Shown: positions 32,925-40,463 of the stretch, in pieces
Numbering within the stretch: the stretch's first letter is position 1
Layout: the number at the start of each line of letters is the position of its first letter
Assembly: GCF_035510375.1 (NCBI RefSeq)
Contig: NZ_DATKHG010000051.1
Source: Paenibacillus_I sp035510375
GTDB lineage: Bacteria > Bacillota > Bacilli > Paenibacillales > Paenibacillaceae
Direction: 5' to 3' (one strand)
Length of the DNA stretch: 64,000 bases
Translations under genes and position numbers: made by a program
Notes under the pieces: model-generated
Database searches by the model: none
Told to the model about the DNA's origin: nothing
What the model saw: the letters and a program-made list of their open reading frames with translations, nothing else

Positions 32925-33896
32925 TTACGGCCGATGCTCCGTTTCCCGTTCGTAGGCCGTAATGATTTTCTGGACCAGGGAATGGCGGACGACATCCGAT
33001 TCCGAGAAGGAGATGAATCCGATTTCCTGGATACCCTGCAAAATGCGTTTGGCCTCGATCAATCCCGAATTTTTGCCGCGCGGCAGGTCGATTTGGGTGA
33101 CGTCTCCGGTAATGACCATTTTGGAGCCGAAGCCGAGCCGCGTCAGAAACATTTTCATCTGCTCGGGGGTCGTGTTCTGCGCTTCGTCCAAAATGATGAA
33201 CGAATCGTCAAGCGTCCGCCCGCGCATGTAGGCAAGCGGCGCGACCTCGATAATGCCGCGCTCGAACGCCTTGGCCGACTGCTCCGGTCCGAGCACGTTG
33301 TGCAGCGCGTCGTAGAGCGGGCGCAAATAAGGATCGACCTTCTCCTGCAAGTCGCCCGGCAGGAAGCCCAGGCTTTCGCCGGCTTCGACCGCCGGCCGCG
33401 TCAGAATGATCCGTTTCACTTTGTTTTCCTTAAGGGCCACGACGGCCAGCACGACGGCGAGGTACGTTTTGCCGGTGCCCGCCGGGCCGATGCCGAACAC
33501 GATGTCCTTCTTGCGGATTTCGGATACATAATGACGTTGGCCGAGCGTTTTGACCTGAATCGGCTTTCCTTTGCTGGTCGTCGTAATGACGGATTTGAAC
33601 AAATCGAGCAGTTCTTCGGCCTGAAGCTCGCGGGCAAGCTCAAGCGCATACATGATGTCGCGTTCCGAAAGATTGTAGCCGCCTCTTGCAAGCTGCAGCA
33701 GCACCGTGTAAAGCTGCTCCAGCACGGCAAGCTCGCTCTCGGTGCCCGATATTACGATTTCCGCCTCACGCGAGCGGATTTCCGCGTCGGTCCGGCTCTC
33801 CACTAGACGCAAATATTTGTCCTGCGGGCCGAATACCGCCAGCCCCTCAGCGGCGCTCCGCAGCGGAATTTTGACGATTCCCGTCTTTTCCTGCAA
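32925..33896 (-). CDS. phoH: PhoH-family ATPase (YqfE/YbeZ type)
   Basis: 323 residues from TTG 33896 (the frame reads LQEKTGIVKIPLRS), with GGAG 9 bases upstream. Walker A is GPAGTGKT at 137-144 and Walker B FIILDEAQN. No PIN domain, unlike the YlaK paralogue near the left end of the window. YbeZ-like proteins work with YbeY in rRNA maturation, and ybeY is two genes downstream. Confidence 0.95.
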   Translation of the reverse strand: MQEKTGIVKIPLRSAAEGLAVFGPQDKYLRLVESRTDAEIRSREAEIVISGTESELAVLEQLYTVLLQLARGGYNLSERDIMYALELARELQAEELLDLFKSVITTTSKGKPIQVKTLGQRHYVSEIRKKDIVFGIGPAGTGKTYLAVVLAVVALKENKVKRIILTRPAVEAGESLGFLPGDLQEKVDPYLRPLYDALHNVLGPEQSAKAFERGIIEVAPLAYMRGRTLDDSFIILDEAQNTTPEQMKMFLTRLGFGSKMVITGDVTQIDLPRGKNSGLIEAKRILQGIQEIGFISFSESDVVRHSLVQKIITAYERETEHRP

Positions 33897-33900
33897 ATCT

Positions 33901-35094
33901 TCATTCTCCTTGTATATGGACTAAAGGCCATTCTTCGACGATGGACTGCTCCACTTCGAAAAGCACTTTCATATAAACTTTACCATTGTCGGCCTTTTCA
34001 TGCAAAAGGTTTTGGCCCACGATGACCGCATCCGGGCCTGCTTTCGCAAGAATATCGGCCCTCGCCTGCAGCAGTCCCTCGGCCTTCGCTTCGGCTTCGG
34101 ATACCGCTCTTTCTTCATAACGGACTTCGAGCTGCGATTGTTTCATCCTGCCCAGCGGCAGCTCGATGCCCCGCCAGATCATCCGCTCTTCCCTGCGCAC
34201 CGTCTCATATTTGGCGAACGGCGTCTTGCCGTATCCGCTCACCTGCAGCGCCCGCCCGAACGCCACGCCGTACCACTGCACCTGGCGGGCCCCGGTATAG
34301 GTCTTAACCTTGCGGATAAGCGGCGATACGATTTCGTACTCGTGCCAGACAAGCCCTCTGACGACGCCTTCCGCGACCACCGTTTCGGTGTTTTGCTCAT
34401 CTCCGAGAATGCCGGAGATGAGCACATCCCCTTTTTTCACACGGGTGTTCTCCTTGACGACCGGTCGCCCCCGTTCCGCCATAATACGCGTGACAACGGC
34501 ATCGTTGGTCGAGACGAGATGGCGGGGATTCATGAGCGGCCGTGCGTCGGGCACGGTCGATTCCACGACTCGGATCGTAATTTTCGTGCCGCGCTTCTCG
34601 ACGCCGATCCAGGCGGTTCCGGGAAGGGCGGCCATCAGCCGCTTGGAGACGACATCCGCCTCCTTCAGCCGGAACGACCACTGAAAAGGGTATATCCCTT
34701 CCCGCTTGGCCGCTTCCAGCACGCGCTCGGACGGAATGGCGGCGTTGCCCCGCACCTCGACCGACCAGACAAGCGAGGAGAGCATGTACATGCCGACGAT
34801 AAAAAAAGCCAGCCCCAGCGCGAAAAATTTTCTCCGCTCCAGCTTGGCCAGCGCAAAAGGCAGCCCATGGCGACGGATTACGCGCAGCCGGCAGCCGGTC
34901 TGCCGAAGCAGCGGCCGGAGGCGGAAAAAGTTGCGCAGCGTCACCTCGCATTCCGCCTCGCCCATGCTTGTCCTGCGCAGCGAAAGCAGCCGCACGCCTT
35001 CGGCGGCCGCCAGGTTGACGAACCGCTCAACCGCCTTCCCCCGGATCCGAACCGTCACTGCGCCGCGCATTGAATCGAGCCACGTCACCTTCAT
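33901..35094 (-). CDS. yqfD: Sporulation protein YqfD
   Basis: 397 residues from ATG 35094 (MKVTWLDSMRGAVTVRIRGK). AGGAGG lies 10 bases upstream; the ATG at 35103 is too close to it. One membrane helix (ALGLAFFIVGMYMLSSLVW) after a 90-residue cytoplasmic part, then a large extracellular region with RVVKENTRVKKGDVLISG-like turns (reads PVVKENTRVKKGDVLISG). YqfD is a sigma-E regulon member needed for sporulation in Bacillus; its mechanism is unknown. It sits 5 bases before phoH. Confidence 0.93.
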   Translation of the reverse strand: MKVTWLDSMRGAVTVRIRGKAVERFVNLAAAEGVRLLSLRRTSMGEAECEVTLRNFFRLRPLLRQTGCRLRVIRRHGLPFALAKLERRKFFALGLAFFIVGMYMLSSLVWSVEVRGNAAIPSERVLEAAKREGIYPFQWSFRLKEADVVSKRLMAALPGTAWIGVEKRGTKITIRVVESTVPDARPLMNPRHLVSTNDAVVTRIMAERGRPVVKENTRVKKGDVLISGILGDEQNTETVVAEGVVRGLVWHEYEIVSPLIRKVKTYTGARQVQWYGVAFGRALQVSGYGKTPFAKYETVRREERMIWRGIELPLGRMKQSQLEVRYEERAVSEAEAKAEGLLQARADILAKAGPDAVIVGQNLLHEKADNGKVYMKVLFEVEQSIVEEWPLVHIQGE

Positions 35095-35108
35095 CCGTTC
35101 CATGCCTC

Positions 35109-35387
35109 CTACCCGTTTATATGAACTTGCGTAATAACGCCTTCCACAAACACTTCCTCCGTCCATATGCCCCGAATGACGAGGCCGGAGCCGAACACCT
35201 CAAGCTCGCCTTTGGGCAGCGCGAGCCGCAGCCTATCCGGTGAGAAATGAATAACGCCGCGGTGGTTTTCGATATACAGCTGCCTGTCGCCGATCATCGT
35301 CAGGCGGGGCAGGTCAAACACGACATCCTGGGGAAGATCGAGCATGTCGGCGGTCCATTTGCGTATCCGTAAGCTCAGTCGACGCAT
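35109..35387 (-). CDS. yqfC: Sporulation protein YqfC
   Basis: 92 residues from ATG 35387 (MRRLSLRIRKWTADMLDLPQ); an in-frame GTG at 35399 is an alternative. The pattern LDLPQDVVFDLPRLTMIGDRQ and LYIENHRGVIHFS is typical of the YqfC/YabP family, small beta-rich proteins of sporulation. Its coupling to yqfD is conserved across Bacillales. This is the last core gene before the accessory interval that starts at 35.4 kb. Confidence 0.9.
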   Translation of the reverse strand: MRRLSLRIRKWTADMLDLPQDVVFDLPRLTMIGDRQLYIENHRGVIHFSPDRLRLALPKGELEVFGSGLVIRGIWTEEVFVEGVITQVHING

Positions 35388-35476
35388 GGCGAATGCCACC
35401 CCTCCCCCCGTACCTTACCAAAATATGCGCGGCCGTGCGTTTTTATGAGGGGCGGGGAGAACTCCTCGTCGCCAGC

Positions 35477-35700
35477 GCGCCCGCGCAGCGGAAGCCTCCC
35501 CGCTGCTGGCGTCTCCGCCCGCGCGGAAGCCTCCCCGTTGCTGGCGCGTCCGCCCGCGCGGAAGCAACACCCCGCTGCTGGCGCGTTGCATTACACTCTC
35601 CGCTTCTGGCTCACCTCTGTCCGCCCAGCGGGATCACTCCATGCTGCTGGTTCACCTCAGCCCGCGTTGCATTACACTCCCGGCTTCTGGCTCACATCCG
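35477..35700. repeat. GC-rich degenerate tandem repeat (about 35-41 bp units)
   Basis: About six imperfect units share a CCGCCCGCGCGGAAGC start and a CCCGCTGCTGGC or CGCTTCTGGCTCAC end. GCGTTGCATTACACTC is repeated exactly at 35583-35598 and 35664-35679. No gene is seen between 35400 and the insertion sequence; short open frames here are composition artefacts. Confidence 0.75.
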
Positions 35701-35716
35701 CCCCCACTCTCAAATT

Positions 35717-35897
35717 TAAGGAAATATCTTCGCTATTTGTGAACTTGCTTCTCTCAATAATAGAGATCTTCACTGACTGCACATTATAGTGAACTTTCTT
35801 CCCTAATAACGAACTTAAAGTCATTAATAGAGAAAAGATTTCACTAACGCTACCCTTTCCGGTGCAGGCGCTTTAAAATAGCGAACATATTTCCTTA
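35717..35897. mobile_element. MITE-like element bounded by 22 bp inverted repeats
   Basis: The left end TAAGGAAATATCTTCGCTATTT matches the reverse complement of the right end at 21 of 22 positions (right copy 35876-35897). The 181 bp interior is AT-rich, contains small hairpins such as TCTCT-CAATAAT-AGAGA and a partial internal repeat (AATAGAGA..AGATTTCACT), and codes for nothing. This is the structure of a miniature inverted-repeat element or of a large palindromic intergenic repeat. Confidence 0.65.
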
Positions 35898-35999
35898 TTA
35901 GCGCATATAGTTCAATGATACCGATTTGTGGACTTCCATTATCGAAGCGGCAAATCGATCAAAAGGGCCTCCCGGAAGGGAGGCTGCTGAAAATGTAAA

Positions 36000-37761
36000 C
36001 TGAAAAGATAACATAGCGAACTTGCCGGAGAATGATGAGAACTTTGGTCGAAAAAGCCTTTGGAAAAAGGAAACAAACAAAGATGAGCGAAAGTGTTCAT
36101 TCCAAACACTTTGGAATGAGGGATGTCCATGAGCTCATTTACAGAAGCACTAAAAGATCGTTTTACATTTGCTCCGGCAATTCGAGACGATGAGCAGGTT
36201 GCTCAAATCGTAAGAACCACCAAGACCATGGATAGCATCCATAACTTAGAAGATGAAGCGGTTCTGGATCACTTTATGGCGTATTTGTCCGAAATCGGCG
36301 TCTTGAAGTCGTTTTCCGATTTCCGAGCGAGCCAATATCAGCGAGTGATGATTCCCTTTTATTACTTTCTGGTGACCTACATGGCGAAAACCTTATTGGC
36401 CGTCACATCAATGAGAAGCCTACCCGCGCTGCTTTTCAGCGATCAGGGCATCATGCGAACGCTGGGCTTCTCGGCGTTTGTCCTGGAAGAAGGCTACTGT
36501 GACCGCGGCGCAGGCAAACGCAAGGAAGGAACAAAGCCCGCCAGCCCATTTACCCATCAAACACTAGCCGAATTTATGACGATGGCGACACCACAAGAGA
36601 TGGAACAGCTCTTCAATACCGATATCGCGCTCTTGGCCGCAAGCGGCGTGTTTCACAAAAAAGTGACAGGCATCGTGGATGGTACCGACATCGAAACGAC
36701 ACCGACTTATAAAGGTGCCGGGATGGTAAGGCGTAAAAAGAAGGAACAGAAGAAGACCGGAATCAAGGAAGTTGAATGCATCCTTTATGGTTGGAAAGCC
36801 ATCGCGTTGTTTGATCGACATACGGAAATTCCAATTGCAGTTAAAGTTGTTCCGATCCACGAACACGAGTCTTCCTATGCCCGTACGCTGATCGAGCAGG
36901 CTCAGCGCAATTTGGGAACATACAGTCAGTTGACAAAAATCCTGATGGATCGAGGCTTTCTGGATGGCGCTACGTTATACTGGCTGACTGGGCAAAAGAT
37001 CACGTTTGTGGTTCCTGCTAAATCGAACATGGATATTACGGAGGATGCCCGCCGTTTAGCGTTGGCTGATATGGGCATCACCGAGATACGCGAAGAGGCA
37101 AAGACAACCGGGCGAGGTAAGCACAAAACGGAATCGTTACAAGTCACCCAAATCACGGGTGTCACTGACTTGACGAGTTATAACGCCTACCGGGATCCGG
37201 AAAAACCGGTCAAGGTAAACCGAAAGAACGATGTCGGAAGCAAGATCAACGCGGTTGTGGTCAGGCAGTACCGTAATGAGTTCATCAAGCCGGAACAATG
37301 GCCCGTCTTCCTCACCAATGGATCGGTCGAGCATCCTTTTGAGGCGTATGATGATTACGATGACCGCAGCCTGATTGAAAACTTGCTTTTCCGCGAAGGC
37401 AAACAAGGCTGGAATCTTCAGCACGCACCAACGCGAACGGAAAATGGTGTGATTTCACATGTGTACATGACGTTTTTAACCATGGCGCTCACGACCGCTT
37501 ACCGTTCCCAAGAAGAGGACGAGGGCGAAGCGCAGGACCGGCCTTCTTCTCTTTCACCAACAATAGGCATTCGAAATTGGCGTCGTCGGCTCGTTCAAGA
37601 AAACCAAGATCAGGTCATTGTCTTTTGCGGCATCTACTACGGCATTTTCCACCTCATGGACTTTGTACAACTAATGGGTGGCCAAATGAAGGTTCAATCC
37701 GCCACAAAATCACCGTCTTTTCGACGAACACTTCACCGTTCGCCTTAAGTTATCTTTTCAG
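36000..37761 (+). mobile_element. IS4-like insertion sequence, about 1.76 kb
   Basis: Perfect 13 bp terminal inverted repeats CTGAAAAGATAAC (36000-36012) and GTTATCTTTTCAG (37749-37761); inside both ends GCGAAC recurs, so the imperfect repeat is about 22 bp. The flanks AATGTAAA (35992-35999) and AATGTGAA (37762-37769) could be a decayed 8 bp target duplication. One transposase gene fills the element; its frame is intact. Confidence 0.88.
36129..37748 (+). CDS. IS4-type DDE transposase
   Basis: 539 residues from ATG 36129 (MSSFTEALKDRF), 6 bases after GAGGG; ATG 36123 is an alternative two codons earlier. DDE residues (counting from 36123): Asp-186 in VDGTDIE, Asp-276 in ILMDRGF and Glu-419 in YDDRSLIENLLFREGK, which fits the YxxRxxxE signature of IS4-group transposases with a nearby Lys. 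The C-terminus ends abutting the right inverted repeat. Codon use is less GC-rich than the host genes. The full length suggests it may still be active. Confidence 0.9.
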   Translation: MSSFTEALKDRFTFAPAIRDDEQVAQIVRTTKTMDSIHNLEDEAVLDHFMAYLSEIGVLKSFSDFRASQYQRVMIPFYYFLVTYMAKTLLAVTSMRSLPALLFSDQGIMRTLGFSAFVLEEGYCDRGAGKRKEGTKPASPFTHQTLAEFMTMATPQEMEQLFNTDIALLAASGVFHKKVTGIVDGTDIETTPTYKGAGMVRRKKKEQKKTGIKEVECILYGWKAIALFDRHTEIPIAVKVVPIHEHESSYARTLIEQAQRNLGTYSQLTKILMDRGFLDGATLYWLTGQKITFVVPAKSNMDITEDARRLALADMGITEIREEAKTTGRGKHKTESLQVTQITGVTDLTSYNAYRDPEKPVKVNRKNDVGSKINAVVVRQYRNEFIKPEQWPVFLTNGSVEHPFEAYDDYDDRSLIENLLFREGKQGWNLQHAPTRTENGVISHVYMTFLTMALTTAYRSQEEDEGEAQDRPSSLSPTIGIRNWRRRLVQENQDQVIVFCGIYYGIFHLMDFVQLMGGQMKVQSATKSPSFRRTLHRSP

Positions 37762-37777
37762 AATGTGAAGGTAAAGG

Positions 37778-37806
37778 TTGCCAAAAGGAAGCCGATGGGC
37801 TATAAT
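37778..37806 (+). promoter_or_regulatory. Strong sigma-A promoter upstream of nuclease-like gene
   Basis: TTGCCA at 37778-37783, a 17 bp spacer and TATAAT at 37801-37806, starting 17 bases outside the right end of the insertion sequence. Transcription would begin near 37813 and meet a terminator hairpin before the next gene. Confidence 0.7.
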
Positions 37807-37834
37807 CAAGGTGAAATGTTTCGGCGTAAAGCAT

Positions 37835-37871
37835 ACCCGATGACAGGCTTTTTCTGTCATCGGGTTTTTTT
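37835..37871 (+). terminator. Terminator-like hairpin in the leader of the nuclease-like gene
   Basis: ACCCGATGACAG-GCTTTTT-CTGTCATCGGGT followed by seven T residues: a perfect 12 bp stem. It lies between the promoter at 37778 and the gene start at 37894, so it either attenuates that gene or ends a short RNA. Confidence 0.85.
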
Positions 37872-37893
37872 ATTCTAAAAGGAGGCACAAAAC

Positions 37894-38556
37894 ATGCATC
37901 ATCAATTGCAGGCTTTTATCGAACAATTCGAGAGGGAGGCACTGTTAAACGGCTCGTACAGGCGCAAACTCGGAAAGGCGGAAATTTCCTTCCTGGAAAA
38001 GGTATGGGGACCCGCCTTCCAATACAATTTCGAGGGACTCAAGGCGGAGTATCCTTTTAAGGACGCGAAGGGCGGGCAGCGTTTCGCCGATTTCGTGTAT
38101 GTTCGAAACGGCATTCGTTTGTTGATTGAAATCGACGACTTCACATCCCATGCGCGCGAGATCTCGCCCGGCGACTTCGACGACCATCTTTCCAGGCAGA
38201 ACGACATGATTCTTTCCGGCTGGCTTGTTCTGCGGTTCTCCGGGCGCCAGGTCGAGAAACGCCCGCAAATTTGCCAGCGTCAGCTTAAACAGGCCGTGGG
38301 ACATTGGTGGTCGCTTACGCAAGGCAACCACTCGCTGAACGAACGGGAAAAATGGAGCCTGCGCACGCGGAGAATTGTCCAAATCGCGGCACAACGGAAC
38401 GGTACGGTCAAGCCTGCGGAGGTGGCCGCCGATTTCGGGGTCAGCAACCGGTCGGCTGCCATGTGGATGAAGCGGCTATCGGAAGAGGGCGTGTTTGAAA
38501 GCCAAAAAGAACAACTCCGGACGCGCCATTATCGTCTGCGCGGCTACTTAGAATGA
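37894..38556 (+). CDS. Putative PD-(D/E)XK (DUF559/Vsr-like) nuclease fused to a winged-helix domain
   Basis: 220 residues from ATG 37894 with AAAGGAGG upstream. Residues about 65-125 follow the DUF559/Vsr-like nuclease pattern: RFADFVYVRNGIRLLIEIDDF (acidic residues), then HLSRQNDMILSGWLVLRFSGRQV. The C-terminal 65 residues look like a winged helix-turn-helix (VKPAEVAADFGVSNRSAAMWMKRL). No target is known. It lies alone on the plus strand in an interval disrupted by an insertion sequence, between yqfC and the yqfB-position gene, so acquisition is likely. It could act in DNA repair, restriction or regulation. Confidence 0.65.
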   Translation: MHHQLQAFIEQFEREALLNGSYRRKLGKAEISFLEKVWGPAFQYNFEGLKAEYPFKDAKGGQRFADFVYVRNGIRLLIEIDDFTSHAREISPGDFDDHLSRQNDMILSGWLVLRFSGRQVEKRPQICQRQLKQAVGHWWSLTQGNHSLNEREKWSLRTRRIVQIAAQRNGTVKPAEVAADFGVSNRSAAMWMKRLSEEGVFESQKEQLRTRHYRLRGYLE

Positions 38557-38594
38557 GAACCGGCCGGACGGGCGCTGCCCGTTCGGCCGGTTCT
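38556..38594. other. Strong 18 bp hairpin after the nuclease-like gene
   Basis: AGAACCGGCCGGACGGGC-GCT-GCCCGTTCGGCCGGTTCT, with 17 of 18 positions pairing. It overlaps the last base of the stop codon and has no T-run on either strand, so it is not a classical terminator; it may protect the 3' end of the mRNA. Confidence 0.75.
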
Positions 38595-38595
38595 G

Positions 38596-38680
38596 CGGTA
38601 TGCCTGCCCACGGTATGCCTGCCCGCGCTATGCCTGTTGCGATATCTATTTTGCGATATGCCTCTTGCTATACGCCCCTC
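38596..38680. repeat. Degenerate 15 bp tandem repeat
   Basis: CGGTATGCCTGCCC occurs at 38596-38609 and 38611-38624. It is followed by weaker copies (GCTATGCCTGTTGC, GATATCTATTTTGC, GATATGCCTCTTGC) at about the same spacing. No gene here. Confidence 0.7.
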
Positions 38681-38737
38681 GAAGTACGCCATCGACATAG
38701 CGCCTATAGCCGTTTGCCGCCGCCCACCGCTCTATCG

Positions 38738-39394
38738 CTATCCGTTTCTCCCGCGCACGAACGGCCGCTTGGCGCGCGGCGGGCCCAGAACCTCGGCCCA
38801 GATCAACCCTTTGCGCAGCTCGTTCACGTCGGCGTTCTCCAATGCATCGTGAATGGAGGAAAGCGCCGGCGAGGCCGACGGGAGGGACGCAGTACGCGGC
38901 TTGACCGACGGCGTGCGGGTCAGCTTGGAATGCCGGCCCGAGTCTCCGCCTTCTCCGCCCCATTCGCCTTCACCGGGTGCCTCCGCCGTCATCGCTGCGT
39001 AAGCTGTACCCGCTTCGGCCGGCCGCATTCGCCGCACCGGCTCCTCCGATTGTGCGGGCCACGCCGGCCGCTCCCCCAAAGGCCGCGCCTCCCGCGCTTG
39101 CGGCTGCGGCGGCGCCGATACGGGCCTCCCCGGCTGCGCAGCCCCCGGGACCGGGCTCACCGGCCGCGACGCTTGCCGCTGCGGATCCGATGCCGGCCGC
39201 GTCGGCTGCTCAGGCCCCGAGATCGGTCTCGCTGGCCGCGTCGCTCCGCGGGTCGGCGGCTGCCCGCCTCCGCCGAAATCGGGCATGCGGCCCGTTCCCG
39301 GCTTGCCCAACTTGCCGAACATCGACAGCAGGAAGCCGATTATGACGATGACGATAAAGAAATTGTCCAGCAAAAATGCGATCAGCCTCTCCAT
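38738..39394 (-). CDS. Membrane-anchored proline-rich protein in the yqfB position
   Basis: 218 residues. An N-terminal membrane helix (LLDNFFIVIVIIGFLLSMFGKLG) is followed by about 120 residues of low complexity rich in Pro, Arg, Ala and Gly, and a conserved-looking C-terminal helix (ALSSIHDALENADVNELRKG, then LIWAEVLGPPRAKRP). The ends look constrained and the middle is probably disordered. It is just downstream of floA; a role in flotillin-linked membrane organisation is only a guess from position. Function unknown. Confidence 0.75.
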   Translation of the reverse strand: MERLIAFLLDNFFIVIVIIGFLLSMFGKLGKPGTGRMPDFGGGGQPPTRGATRPARPISGPEQPTRPASDPQRQASRPVSPVPGAAQPGRPVSAPPQPQAREARPLGERPAWPAQSEEPVRRMRPAEAGTAYAAMTAEAPGEGEWGGEGGDSGRHSKLTRTPSVKPRTASLPSASPALSSIHDALENADVNELRKGLIWAEVLGPPRAKRPFVRGRNG

Positions 39395-39433
39395 GCTCTC
39401 ACCTCCGAAGCAAAAGCAAGAATGCTTCCATCC

Positions 39434-40429
39434 TTACTCCTTATCCCCGCGGCCGGAATCCGACGGCTTGCCGATCGAACCGCGCATCTGCGTATCCGCC
39501 TCGATATTTTTCATATTCATATAATCCATGACGCCCAGCTTGCCGCTCTTCAGCGCATCCGCCATGGCAAGCGGAACCTGCGACTCGGATTCGACGACGC
39601 GCGCCCGCATCTCGACGACCCGCGCTTTCATCTCCTGCTCGAGAGCGACGGCCATCGCACGGCGCTCCTCGGCTTTCGCTTGGGCGATCTGCTTGTCGGC
39701 TTCGGCCTGCTCGGTCTGCAAATGGGCGCCGATATTTTTGCCTACATCCACGTCCGCGATATCGATCGACAGAATCTCGAAAGCCGTGCCCGCATCGAGC
39801 CCTTTGCCCAGAACGGTTCGGGAGATGAGATCCGGATTTTCCAATACATCCTTATGCGAAGCCGATGAACCGACGGTCGTGACGATCCCCTCACCGACGC
39901 GCGCAATAATCGTTTCCTCCCCGGCGCCGCCGACCAGACGGTCGATGTTCGCCCTCACCGTGACGCGCGCCTTTACCTTCACTTCAATGCCGTCTTTGGC
40001 CACCGCCGCGACAATCGGCGTCTCAATAACACGCGGGTTGACGCTCATCTGGACCGCCTGCAGCACGTCGCGTCCGGCCAGATCGATCGCGGCCGCCCGC
40101 GAAAATTCAAGCGGAATGTTCGCCCGCTGCGCGGCGATCAGAGCATTGACGACCCGGTCGACGTTGCCGCCCGCCAGGAAATGGCTTTCCAACTGATTGA
40201 TCGTGAGGCCCAGACCGGCTTTCGTCGCCTTGATCATCGGGTTGACGATTCTGCTCGGCACAACGCGGCGGAGCCGCATGGCCACCAGCGTAATAATGCC
40301 GATCCGGACGCCCGAAGCGAGCGCCGAAATCCACAGCATGACCGGGAAAAAGCTGAGAAATACGACTAACACGATAAAAGCAACGACGCCGATCAGTAAA
40401 TAAGCGATTGCCGGATCCAAACCTTCCAT
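39434..40429 (-). CDS. floA: Flotillin-like protein FloA (YqfA)
   Basis: 331 residues. A membrane-inserted N-terminal hairpin (AYLLIGVVAFIVLVVFLSFFPVMLWISALASG) precedes a PHB/SPFH-like domain (SVNPRVIETPIVAAVAKDGIEVKVKARVTVRANIDRL) and a coiled-coil of Ala/Glu/Arg (QAEADKQIAQAKAEERRAMA). It organises functional membrane microdomains. It follows nfeD on the same strand, the conserved yqeZ-yqfA operon. Confidence 0.97.
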   Translation of the reverse strand: MEGLDPAIAYLLIGVVAFIVLVVFLSFFPVMLWISALASGVRIGIITLVAMRLRRVVPSRIVNPMIKATKAGLGLTINQLESHFLAGGNVDRVVNALIAAQRANIPLEFSRAAAIDLAGRDVLQAVQMSVNPRVIETPIVAAVAKDGIEVKVKARVTVRANIDRLVGGAGEETIIARVGEGIVTTVGSSASHKDVLENPDLISRTVLGKGLDAGTAFEILSIDIADVDVGKNIGAHLQTEQAEADKQIAQAKAEERRAMAVALEQEMKARVVEMRARVVESESQVPLAMADALKSGKLGVMDYMNMKNIEADTQMRGSIGKPSDSGRGDKE

Positions 40430-40463
40430 GTAACGAAAACCTCCTCATTATTATTCATTGCTG

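Noticed and set aside
30644..32962. 772-codon frame opposite pgpH
   Set aside because: Shadow frame of a gene with clear HD and membrane motifs on the minus strand.
35445..35789. Plus-strand open frames in the GC-rich repeat region
   Set aside because: They follow the tandem repeat periodicity, have no ribosome binding site and give no protein-like sequence.
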